DNA of 64,000 nucleotides from Tetradesmus obliquus (Eukaryota > Chlorophyta > Chlorophyceae > Sphaeropleales > Scenedesmaceae), in the NCBI GenBank assembly GCA_030272155.1, contig CP126206.1, forward strand, positions 3,461,001 through 3,525,000, read 5' to 3'. A program made the position numbers and the translations under genes. A model generated the notes under the pieces. That model was not told the DNA's origin. It did not search any database and saw only the letters and a program-made list of their open reading frames with translations. Shown piece by piece: positions 32,701 through 44,000 of this stretch (position 1 is its first letter; every line of letters starts with the position of its first letter).

Positions 32701-32939
32701 TGCCTTGATGATGCCTGGCGTGTGATGCCGGCCGATTGCGCCACGGGTTTCGCAGCGTTACTGCTGTTGCCAGAGGCGGCGTTGCTGCTGTTGCCACAGG
32801 TGCTGTTGCGTCCCGCGCGCGATGCCGGGCGGCAGGTTTTTGTTTTTTTGCAGACATTGCAGACATTGCATTTGAGCCTTGCGGGCAAGTGGCACTGCAA
32901 CACCCTGTCAGCAGAACCACGCAGTATCTATCTGGGATG

Positions 32940-33060
32940 AGATGATGATGATGATGATGGCAATGATGTCAACATGATGATTTGACTGCGCAGACAGCAG
33001 GCGTAGCGCAGACAGCAGCAGCAGTGGCGCAGCAGCAGCAGCAGCAGCAGACACAAACAG
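32940..33060. repeat. ATG and CAG microsatellites
   Basis: (gatgat)n at 32938-32958 and CAG-rich sequence with gcagcagcagcagcagcag around 33029-33050. No coding signal. Confidence 0.8.
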
Positions 33061-33179
33061 ATGTGCTGAGGCAGGCTGATGTGGGCAGTATCCATGTGCT
33101 GGTGTGGCACTAGGAAGTGTGCTGCCGAGGCTTCACCTGCAAGACGCCAGCACGATCGTGCCTGCACTTAAAACTGTGT

Positions 33180-33375
33180 TGCAGTTGGAAGTGTGATGGG
33201 CAGTATCCATGTGCCTGCAGTGGGAAGCGTGACAGGCAGTATCCTTGTGCCTGCAGTTGGAAGTGTGATGGGCAGTTTCCATGTGCCTGCGGTGGGAAGC
33301 GTGACAGGCAGTATCCTTGTGCCTGCAGCTGCAAGTGTGATGGGCAGTTTCCATGTGCCTGCAGTAAGAAGTGTG
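33180..33375. repeat. 36-bp minisatellite
   Basis: Five to six units of gtgtgatgggcagt(a/t)tccat-gtgcctgcag alternating with gcgtgacaggcagtatcctt-gtgcctgcag, giving a 36/72-bp higher-order repeat. The unit differs from those of all other arrays here. Confidence 0.93.
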
Positions 33376-33554
33376 CTGCCAGGGCATCACCAGCAAGACT
33401 CCAGCACCACTGCATCAGCAAAACCTCAGCAGGCAACCAGAGTTGATGAATTTTGTTGCATCACACCAACAGCAACGGTGTGCAAAGGAGCAGCAGCAGC
33501 AGCAGCAGCATCGTGTCATGTGTGTGGCTTGTTTGAAATCAGCGGGCGCTTGCA

Positions 33555-33655
33555 GGATTTCCTGTTTGGTGTCACATGTTTGACCAAATGCCTGGCAGAA
33601 TTTCCTGTTTGGTGTCACATGTTTGACCAAATGCCTGGCAGACCAAATGCCTGGC
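33555..33655. repeat. 42-bp direct repeat
   Basis: tttcctgtttggtgtcacat-gtttgaccaaatgcctggcag occurs twice in tandem (33558-33598 and 33600-33640), and accaaatgcctggca a third time. Confidence 0.92.
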
Positions 33656-33699
33656 AAAGCGTCCTTGCGTGCGGCTCAGCTGACTGACGGGTGAGTCAG

Positions 33700-36080
33700 C
33701 GCGGCGGCTGTGGTGTGCTGTGGTGGGCTGCGGTGGGCTGTGGTGTGCTAGCCAGTGACTTGAGACGCTGGCGCTACTATTAGTACTGGTAACACGGGAG
33801 GCGAACTGGTGGGGCAACCTGTGCTGTATTTTGTGCTGCTGCATTTGCACATCGCGGAGTTTGTGTTGCTCAGTAACAGTTCTGTGGCGTGTATCTCCAT
33901 GTTTGGTTGTTGCCATCTCCAGACGTGGAGGCGCTGAGGCCCTGCAAAAGAGACAGCTGGGCAGTTTTGCATGTGCTGTGTGGCATGTGCTGTGTGGCAT
34001 GTGCTGTGTGGCACAGCCTGCTGTCACTGCAGCGGCATCTTACGCTGCGCACGGCGTGTGTAATAACTTTTGTGTGGGTGTGGGTGTGTGCCCGCGCCGC
34101 GGCGAGGCGCGTCCCGCACTGTGTGATGTGTCTCACATGCATGGGATGTGCAGCCTCATCGTGCTAGTGGTGCCGGCTGCAGTCAGTCTGTGCTTGCGTG
34201 CGTGCCAGCTGCGAATCTCGCCACTGAACACGCAAGCGCAAGCGTGCAGGCAGCTGTTTGTATGTTTGTTTCTTGGCTGCTGGACAGACAGCGCCGCGCT
34301 CTGGGTGAGGAGAAGCAGCATGCTGGCCATGCCATGCTCGCGTAAGCAGCACCTGCTGAGATGAAACAGCACGCGTGTTTGTGCGCACTGGCACTCATTG
34401 AGGCACATGCATGCAGCAGGGTGTGCTGCTGTGGGTGCCACCTGCATTTGTTGCGCACAACTGCCCTGAGCACGCATGCTGCGTTGTGTGCTGCGCTCGT
34501 GTCGTGTGACTGCGCCAGCGGTCGAGTGCCGCAGTGCATAGCTGTATCATCAGTGCTGCTTTCCGTGGCGCTTGGTCTGCTACCGCTGCTGTCTGCAGGA
34601 CTGCGTTGGGATTGCAGGGTGCTGCGGCAGCACGTGCTGCAGCAGTTGGCCGGCTTTCATTCACTGATGTGGCTGGTACTGATGATGTGTGGAGCAGCGG
34701 CTGCTCTGCTGCTGCTGCTGCTGCTGCAGCAGTTGGCCGGCTTTCATTTTTTGATGTGCCTGGTTCCTGTGATGGCGTCAGCGCTTGGAAAAGGCGGAAA
34801 ATAGTGTGCAGCAGCACATGTATGTGTTGAACGTCATCCCACATGCTGCAGCTGCATGCAACTGCTATCGCTTGGAGGAGGGGAATTGCAGCGCATGTGG
34901 CGCGCTGCTGTTGCCTCCGCTGCCTACTGAGCGCCTGGCTGCTGGCCTGAATCAGTGTGCAGCAGCACATGTAATGCATTTGTGATGCAACATATGTGAT
35001 GCAGTTCATGTGATGCAGTATGCAGCAGCACATGTGATGCACTTGTCATGCAGTTCATGTGATGGAGTGTGCAGCAGCACACACACACACACACACATCG
35101 TCTGCTGCTGCTGCTGCTGCTGCTGCTGGCTAGTCTGCTGCTGCCAGCTAGCTTGCAGTTCATGCACCATCTGCGAGAGAGTAGCGTGTGCTGTGTGTTC
35201 CTGCTGTGCACTATTATTTTCCAACCATCACTGCCACTTTCTCCGCCAGCTTGCCGCACAATGACAGCTGCTGCTACTTTGCTGGCTTTGGAGGAATTTT
35301 GAGCACTACAGACTCAACTGGATTAGTGGATGAGTGGGATGCAATTGCGGCGACTTGGCACTCAACTCCCGCGCTGCTGGCCGCCTATGCTCTTGGTTTA
35401 GGGTGTAGGGTTGTTGCTTGTTCTTGTGCTGCCAATGCATGTGGTGCAGCACACAAACAGGCACAGAGTTTTGGGGAGCCTCGGTCAGCATTCCAGCCAG
35501 GCACACTGCGCCTGATGAGATCAGTAGCTGCTGCTGCTCCGAGCTGCAGCAGCAGCAGCATGATGAGGCTGGCACAAACGAGCCCCAGCAGCAGCAGCAG
35601 CAGCATGCCGAAGTTCTGTGTGTGGCTTTGCAGTGTGCCAGCAAGGCAATGCAAGCGCGCACAATGCGCCGTATGTTTTGCGGGCCTGTCGGTCTTTACT
35701 GCTCACTGTAGCAGTGCCGCTGTGCATGCTGCGGTAAGCAGAAGTGCTGGGTGTTGCGTTGGGCGTGCTGTGAGCTCAGGTCGCAGCGGCAACTCTGCTG
35801 CGGAGTTGAGGCAGCAACTTGTGAGCACAGCGCAGGGCTAAGCCTTGTTTTGCTGCTGATACTGAGGTTGCTGCGGCTGAAGCAGCAGGGGTTTGAGCAG
35901 AGCACACAGCACACGCCGCAGCCTTGCTTTGCTTGTTATGCTGGCAGCAGTGTAGCATGGAACTGGACCAGCCAATCATAATAAAGATGCAGCGCACAGC
36001 TGCGGCAGGCGGAGGTTAATCGCGAGGCTTTTGCAGCACAGGTTGGTGTATGTTCATCGACAATATATTTTACCAGCATA
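33700..36080. other. Spacer with short repeats, no convincing gene
   Basis: Contains three tandem copies of tgtgctgtgtggca (33968-34013), repeats of agcagcacatgtgatgca type (34800-35075), a (CA)n run at 35077-35095 and several CTG runs. Open frames here lack family similarity, splice logic and normal composition. Confidence 0.5.
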
Positions 36081-36083
36081 CAC

Positions 36084-36375
36084 AGGTCGGACAAGAGTGA
36101 CGCGTGTGCCGGCTGCTGGCGCTGCAGCAGCTGCCAGCTACGCTGCTAATTGTTGTGACTGCACGCGCGTCACTCTTGTCCGATGCTGGCTGTGGTGTAT
36201 GGTGTGTGCTGGCTGCTGGCGCTGCAGCAGCTGCCAGCTACGCTGCATGCTGCTGATTGTTGTGACTGCACGCGCGTCACTCTTGTCTGCTGCTGGCTGT
36301 GGTGTATGGTGTGTGCCGGCTGCTGGCGCTGCAGCAGCTGCCAGCTGCGCTGCATGCCGCTGCTTGTTATAGCTG
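36084..36375. repeat. ~105-bp tandem repeat, about 2.7 units
   Basis: The unit runs from gctgctggcgctgcagcagc-tgccagct through ttgttgtgactgcacgcgcg-tcactcttgtc to gctgtggtgtatggtgtgtg. It occurs at 36085-36180 (partial), 36181-36287 and 36288-36370. Identity is over 90% between the last two. Confidence 0.92.
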
Positions 36376-36995
36376 CACGTGTGCGCTTGTGGGGTCACTC
36401 CATTCTGCTGCTGCTGCTGCTGCTGCTGTGGCATTCAGTGTGCTTGAGGCTTGTGCATGTTGCCTGCGTGGATGGAACGCCAGCAGTTGAATGATGGTGT
36501 ATGTGCCCAGCAGCTGCTGTTGATTCCAGCGCTGTTGGGGTCGCTCATGTCTGCTGCTGCTGCTGCTGCTGCTGGCTGTTGGTGTGCTCGGCGGATTGAT
36601 TGTTGGCAGCTGATTGATCTTGTGTGTGCCCAGCAGCTGCTGCTGATGTCAATGGCTGCGGCAATGCCCGCCGCCGCTCGCTTTGTCACGCACATGCGCA
36701 GCATGGCAGCAGCAATCGCTGCTCGCTGCTGCCTCTCCAGCCAAATGCAGCTCCAGTTCCATTGCAAGGCAGCTCGAGTCAAACGCAGCTCCACTACACT
36801 GTGTTAGCGTTGGTTGCTGCATCACTTTCTGTCGGCCGCGCTGTTCAGCTGGCTGGGTGGGTGGATGGCTTCTGGCTAATGCTTGGCTCTGGTGCTGCCT
36901 GCGTCTCTGTTGCTGATGTGTGCTGCAGCTCTTGTGTCAGTGGCACAGCCGGCCAACGCGGCTGCACGTGTGCCGCCTGCTTCGTTCATACTCCT

Positions 36996-37044
36996 GGGCG
37001 GTTGAGGGTTTGAATCCGTTTGAATCTCAAACCCTCAACCGCCC
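36996..37044. other. Perfect 18-bp inverted repeat (hairpin)
   Basis: Arms gggcggttgagggtttga (36996-37013) and tcaaaccctcaaccgccc (37027-37044) are exact reverse complements around a 13-nt loop that itself contains gtttgaatc. A third copy of ggcggttgaggg follows at 37063-37074. Confidence 0.9.
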
Positions 37045-37074
37045 ATCAAAATGAGGTTAGTTTGGCGGTTGAGG

Positions 37075-38250
37075 GTGTAGCTGTTGCAGAAGCATGGTCA
37101 GCTGCTGTTGCAGTGTCTGTCCGGCTTCTGAGCACATATGGCATGCGGCCAGTAATTTTGACTGTTGCCCTCTGTTGTGGTTTAGGAACCCTGGGATGCG
37201 GGGGGTTTTGCGGAGGGTTTTGCTGCTGGTGTGGGGTTCTGGCGGGAAGTGTGGCTGCACTGGCATTGCTGCGGGAGCGCTCGGTTTGGGCCGAGCCCAG
37301 CAGTTGAGACGGGTGCGGCCTCTCCTAGGGGTGTTTATCTGTCCTCGGCGCTGCTCTCTGTGCGCAGTTGATATTAGAGGTCTGTCGGCCTCCGATGATT
37401 TTGTTGGTGATTGTTGATCAGCACAACCTGTGGCTCTGCTGCGAGCGGCAGCAGCTATTATAGTCACTGTGCTGTAGGCGGTAGGCGTCGTTGCTTGTGG
37501 TTTAGCGAGCCTGGGAGTGGAACCTAATGTAGCGTTACGTTTGCTTTTGCTTGGGGCCCTGGGCAGCTGCCAGCAGCAACCTGTGCCGCTGCTTTGCTTG
37601 CTGTGTGCTGCCGTGGTTGCTCGCACGCACGCCTGCGCTGCATGTTTTGCTGCGCTGCCGCTGCATGTGTGTACTGCATCGACAGCAATCATGTTGCGGC
37701 GCTGCCGCTGCAGGGGCAGGCTAAACATTTACATGTGCTTTGCTGCTGCCTGATGCGCTAATGCACATGCATACAACGGCGATCATGTTGCGGTGCTGCA
37801 GCTACAGGTGCATGCCACATATGTATGCGTGTGTTGCTGTTGCTGGCACTGCACATGCAGCACTGCACTGCAGCATGCACAGCGCTGGGCCAGGCAGCTG
37901 CCCGGCCTGTGAAGCACTGCACTCGCAATAGCCAGCCACCTGCTGTGCAACAACAGGCAGCCGCTGCGCTGGGCCAGCTAGCCAATGACAGCAAAAAAAA
38001 CACTTTGAACGGTTTCTGAGTTCAGGTGTGTTCCATCCCTGCGGGTGCATTCACTTCGTATCAGCTGTAGCTGCGTCGTGCACTTGATTTCCCTTTGCTG
38101 GGTATTTGCGCATTCAACACTGTCCTCGTGCTTGCGCGAGGTGAATGTACCATGTGTATCCACGTATATATGTGTAAGACTTGCCCTGCCACAGTCAACC
38201 CAAGGCTCTCTCATCGAAGGATCAGTGATTGCTTGAGAGGCTCTCACAGG
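37075..38250. other. Spacer without recognisable genes
   Basis: About 1.2 kb, with no family similarity in any frame. Possibly part of a long 3' region of neighbouring genes. Confidence 0.45.
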
Positions 38251-38254
38251 CTTG

Positions 38255-38630
38255 TTCAGAGCCTGCCAGGTCAGCAGATGTATGCCAGGTCAGCAGCAAA
38301 CTCCCTGCCAGGTCAGCATCGTAATAAACCCTCAGTCATTCTGCCTGATGGCGTTGATGCTATGGCTTGATGTGTAACATGATGATGAGTCATTCTGCCA
38401 GGTCAGCAGCGAAACCATCAGTCGCCCTGCCAGGTCAGCATCATGATGTAACCCTCAGTCATTCTGCCAGGTCAGCAGTGGAACCTCCAGTCACCCTGCC
38501 AGGTCAGCAGTGGAACCCCCAGTCACCCTGCCAGGTCAGCAGTGGAACCCCCAGTTACCCTGCCGAGTCAGCATGGAACGTTTCATGGGTTCACCCTCGG
38601 CCAGCCCTGCCAGGTCAGCATCGCTCGTAC
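38255..38630. repeat. CCTGCCAGGTCAGCAG minisatellite
   Basis: About 12 copies of the core tgccaggtcagca(g/t), separated by 16-35 nt. The best-ordered part (38465-38560) has a ~30-bp period with gtggaacccccagt(c/t)accc between cores. Confidence 0.93.
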
Positions 38631-41019
38631 CAGTACAGCAGTACTGTAGAGCCTTCGAGGTTGGAGCTCTGGCATCGTGTAAAGCTCATTTTGACGTCCA
38701 TGGTGCCCTAGCGGCTGCACCTATAGGCATGCTTGGCCAGACATAAGACATAATAAGATCCTCAACTTACAACAAACAACTGCTAGCACCTCAGTGAATT
38801 GGCCTTGAAATTATGTATTCCAGGACTCCTGAGGCTTGAACTCAGTCAGGCAGCAGGCTGGTGAGGCCAGCAGTGAGGCCAGCCGCCACGGCTAACAACA
38901 GCATGAAAACGTGCCGCCCCTGATACACATAAACAGCGCCACAGGAGCTCTCATGAGAGAATCACACACTGTCTGTGACAGACCATGACAAGGACATTGT
39001 AACGCTAGCTGATAAAGAGGTCCAACGGAAGGCTTGGGCAATGGGCGGCAGAACCGCCAGCCCAGCTAGCGCTGACAGCGGCTGTGTACACAACAGTGTT
39101 GATGTATATCTATGTGGACCCTGCTACCAGGCTGTGGCGCAAGCCGGCTGCTCATCTGGCAGCTGCAGCTGCAGCAGCCGGACACTGCTAGACTCCTGCA
39201 GCTATAGCTACCAGTAAGGCGTTGTCCGCTGAACATACAAAAAGCACACACCATTGCTGGAGCCACCGTCCCAGTGCACTTCACACCAAGAGCACCAGCC
39301 TCACATGTGCCGCATTCAACACACCCACTGTGCGGCCCACTGCACGGACTCTACTGAAGCTGATAGCACCACAGCACGGCAATACGTGTGATGAAACAAA
39401 CATCATCATGACGCTCGCTGCATGACAGGCATAGAACAGGTAAAGGTGTTTCGGTGGACAACAAGCCCTGGAGGCTGGTTGAACCAAGTACAAAGGGGCC
39501 AAGGTGAAACCAGTAAAATTGATGGGGAATGTCCAGGAACTGAATGCTTCAAGCCATCCCAGGACAGCTGTTAGATTTGCCGCCGCTGCAGGAATGGAAG
39601 CTAGCCCTTGCCACACACTATCAATAACAAAGGGAGGGGTTGCAATGCAAAGGTGGGGTATGCGAGTGCGCAGAAAGAATCTCTGCCGCCTGACCCATGG
39701 TAAAGCAGTCACTGGTGCCAACAGCAGTGCTGCTGCGCTGCCCAGATGTGACGTGCCGTGTGCGGCTTTGTGTGGTTCAAGAGAATGACAAACTGCCCAG
39801 CCAGCGCACCTCAGCACAAGCCAACAAACAGAACATTGTACACTGCAGCAGCTGGCAGCAGCGTGCATTGAAGACGATCCAATGTAGAATTGGGAAGGAC
39901 CTATCCTAGTGCCTATCAAGGTATGTGAAAAGCTGCCAGCTGCATTCCTGTATCAGCCTGAACCTCATGTGTGCAAAACTGCACGCTGCATCTTTCAGCA
40001 GCCGCAAAAGTGGCGCAAGGTTTGCTGGCATCACGACTTCTGCCAACCAGACTTGCAAACTGATCAGTAGCCTAACATTTAGGGACGCACCCATCACTGA
40101 ATGGGCAAGAAAGATGATGTTTTTGTCATGTTTGGCAACGGCGGCATCTGGCGGGGTGCAAAGAACCCTGCAAGCAAGCTGCATGTGCGTAACATGTCAT
40201 CTTGCTAAGGCAACCGGCAACACCAGAGCATGACCAGAGCTGACGCAAGAACTTGACAACACCACTCATACTGCACTCCATCAATCTTTCGACTTGGCGC
40301 AAGGCACATGCAGCATGTCAAGGCAGCAGCAAACAAGGCGCTCCGCACATTGGCGCCTGTCTAATGCTTCCAGCACACCCCTGCAAGCTAAGTCACAGCG
40401 TGACGGATACTGCCAGGCACACACACAGACATAAGAGAGGGCTGACAGCCAGGTCCACTCATACCTGGTGTGCCACTGCTCGGCATTAGTCTAATACCTA
40501 CAGCAGCTAGCACACCTTCCACACCCGAACAGCAACCAGCAGCAGGGCAATCTGCCTAATCAGCATGTGCTGCATGCATAGCGCTGCTGCAGATTGTATG
40601 TACACTAGCATTAGCCAACCTGCCTTCTGCTAGCCTACTCGGATGCGCTGCAAGTGTGGCGCTCCCAGCTGCTGCCCTGCTGCATTGCCTACGGCTGCTA
40701 ACACTACTGTTGCGCTTTTTGAAGGTATAGGTAAGCATCCTGCAGCCTAATCAACAGGCCACTAGCTGGCCTGCCGACACAACCACAAAAACTGCGCCAA
40801 GCGCAGCAGCTTGGCCTATCACGACCTGCGCACCACCTGCGACCCTCAAGCTAATGAAATTCATTCGACCAAGCAGCATTCTCTGACCTTGTGTCAGCGC
40901 CTTCTCCTTCACAAGCCACAAGCGTACCCTCTACACCCAATGCATGGCACCCAGGGCCCCCTCCTGCCCAGTTGCCAGCGCTGTGACACTGTGACACCAC
41001 ACACAGCCGCAGCCACCAA
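38631..41019. other. Spacer, downstream flank of the RRM gene
   Basis: About 2.4 kb with no exon that I can support. On the minus strand it lies downstream of the RRM gene's stop and probably contains its 3' UTR. A 212-codon minus-strand frame at 39281-39919 has no recognisable domain or splice context. Confidence 0.5.
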
Positions 41020-44000
41020 TCACGCATCGTTGCTGCTGTTGCGCATCCTGCGGCCGGTCGGCAGGTCACACACAGCCGCAGCCACCAGCGGCGCAGCAGC
41101 CGTAGTCGCAGCCTCCAGCGCAGCCGCCTCCGCCACCAGGTCAAACTCGCACTGCTGCGAGCGTCGCTGCCCACGCTGCCTCCCATTGCCATTGCCGCCA
41201 CCACCAGATGCTGCACCTGCATTTGCACCACCCTCATGGCCTCCATTGCCACTGCTGTTGCTGAAGCTGCCCTGGCACCTGGCACCCCTGCCGGACCCAC
41301 CGCTGCCACGCCTGTCAATGCCATCCCGCTCCCTGCCATGGCCTCCATTGCCGCCGCTCTCACCATCCCTGCTGTACCTATAGCTGCTGCGGCGCTCGCC
41401 GTGCTGCCCGCCCTCCCTGCCGTCCGCTGCGCCATCCGCGCCCTCCGCACTGCTGTGGCCGCTGCTGCGCCGGCTGTGCCGCAAGTTGCTGCCGCGTTGG
41501 CCGCCGCCAGCAGCGCTCGCCCCGCCGCTGCTGGCACCCCCAAAGCTAGCCCTGCCGCCGCTGCTGCCGCTCACAGCACTGCCCATCAGGCTGTCAGCTG
41601 CACCGCCAAAGCTGCCACTGCCGCCAGACGAGCCGCCAGCCATGGGCGTCGACACGCAGCAAGGCGAGGGGTCCACAGGCACAAACTCCGTGAACACCAG
41701 CAGCGCCAGCTTGGGCAGCGGCAGCGCACACGTGAAGAAGTCCAGCACCTGCTGCGGCAGCGTGCCTTGCGGCTCTCCCACACCGCCACCACCCTCACTT
41801 CTGCCGGCCGCACCCGCGCCACCTGGCTCGCCGGCCGCACCAGCTGCCGCCTCCGGCTCTGCTGCTGCTGCTGCTGCTGCTGCCATGCCTGGCGGCGGCT
41901 GGCCTGAGGGGTCAGTGAGGATTGCTGCGAGCTCTGAGGTGAGGCCTCCCAGCAGCAGGTCCATTGGCAGGCCCTCCACGTGGCCGTAGCCGATCAGCAC
42001 CTTGCGCGACAGGCTGTAGATGTGGTTGCGCAGGGAGCTCAGAGAGGACACAGCCTGGGCAGTGGAAACAGTGAAAACAGGACACGGCACATCAGATTGT
42101 GTGGCAGCAAGTCAGACAGTCAGACAGTCAGGCAGCAGAGGACACTTTGGAGTGCTCGTGCTAGGCATTGCAGGCATCACTCAAAGCCAGCATTGCAGAC
42201 AGCACAGCTCAGGCTCTGCTATGACAGACTTGCTGCAGGCAGGCCGCATGAGACGCTGCGCCTACTACTGTTGTCCTGGCAGGCAGCTCACCTGCACAAA
42301 TGAGGCGTCCTTGCGGATCGACTCGCGCATCGCCGCCATCTCCCTGCACTTGCGCCGCTTCACCACCACGGGGTCGTCATGCATGGAATCGTACACTGCC
42401 TCAACGCCCTCCAGCCGCGCCGCCGCAGCCCTGTACTGCTGGCTCTGCACGAACCCGTGCGCGCTGACCATCAGCCACACCAGCGCCGCGCGCGCAGATA
42501 ACAGCTCTGGTAGCGTCTGAGGCACCAGCAGCATCGGCGTGCCAGGCTGCGGCACGCCACCGGCGTCGCGGCCGCCGTTGGCGGTGGTGCGCGGGTGCAG
42601 CGGGTACAGCAGCTGCAGCTGCGCCGCGCTGGGGCTGCCAGGCTGCGAGTAGGAGGAGCCGCTCGCCCTGCCGGCCAGCTGCTGGCGCAGCAGCAGCCCG
42701 GGTGGCGTGTTCAGGTCAGAGCTGTGCTCTGCGCCGCCTGCTGAGCTGGACCTATCGCCTGAGGTGCGGATTGGCTTCAGGCCCTTGCCTGGCTCACTCA
42801 TGTTGCCGGCTGATGACCTGGCGCCGCCTGCGCTTACTGCTGCGCCGCTGCTGCCCATGCCGCTGCCTGCTTCGCTGGCCTCTGACAGACGCTGCTGCGA
42901 GCCGCGCCTGCCAGGCTGCTGCTGGAACAAGCTGCTAGTGCATGCCGCGGTTGCAGCTGCCACAGCTGCTGCTGCCATGAGCGGCGCGGCGGCCTCCTGC
43001 AGCATGCCCAGGAAGGCAGCTGCATCCACCGGTGCTGCTGGTGCCTTGGCTGTGTCTGCCGCCGGTGCAGCCTTCTTGTCACTGTCTGCCTCTGTGACTG
43101 CGTTGCTGCTGCCTACATCTGCCGCTGCCACAGCACACTCCAGCAAGTCGCGCAGGTTGCACAAATAACTGTTGCCTGCAGCAGCGCCACCCCTCAGCAG
43201 CTGCAGCAGCTCCTGAACAAACATGGAGCCATCCGCCTTCCAGATTGGCTCAGCAGGCGCTGCAGCCGCCGCGTGTGGAGTCTGCGCGCGCGCCTGCTGT
43301 GCCGTGCCGCAGCCGCCGTGCATGCTGCCTGCTGAAGCTGCATGCTGCGCCATCAGCAGGGCACCCACGGAGCTGTGGCTTGCGAGGAGCTGCGGGCCGC
43401 CAGGGCAGGGGCTGCGGACGCCCATGCACTGGCTGCCGCCGCTGGCCATGCTCTCGAGCATGCCTGCAGGACACGATGACATGCCATGCAGCGGCGCTGG
43501 CATGCCCAGCCTGCCTCCAGCTGGCGAGCATGGTGGCACAGGGGAGCCGCAGATGCCGGCTGCTGCTGCTGCAGCAGATGCTGCCGCGTACCCCGGGTGC
43601 GGCGGGCCAGGTGGCGGCGGTGGCGGCACCCCGCGGTTGACTGGGCTGGCTACCCTGTTGCCGTACGGCGGCGGCACTGGTGGCTGGCCCTGCTGCTGAC
43701 CCTGCTGCTGCATGGGTGGCTGGTTGAATGCGCCAGTGGGCAGCATTGGCTGCTGCTGCTGCTGCTGGGAGCCGGCATACCCTGTGCCACTGCCAGGGCC
43801 CTGCTGCTCCATATGGCCTTGCCCGCCCAAGTTGTTGTTGCCCAGGTTGGACATGCCAGGCTGGAAGAGGCGCGTGGCCACACGAGGTGGCCTGAAGCTG
43901 CCGCTTGGCGACTGGGGCTGCTGCAGAGCAAATACACACAACGATGATCAGCTGAAATAAACTTTGGCGTCACAAATGGTTGAAGAATACTTGGCTGGGA

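Noticed and set aside
39281-39919. 212-codon minus-strand frame downstream of the RRM gene
   Set aside because: No domain, unusual composition, no start or splice context, and no similarity to neighbours. More likely 3' UTR or spacer.
41236-41907. Plus-strand Ala/Pro frames in 41-44 kb
   Set aside because: Shadows of the minus-strand RRM gene exons, whose splice phases close perfectly.
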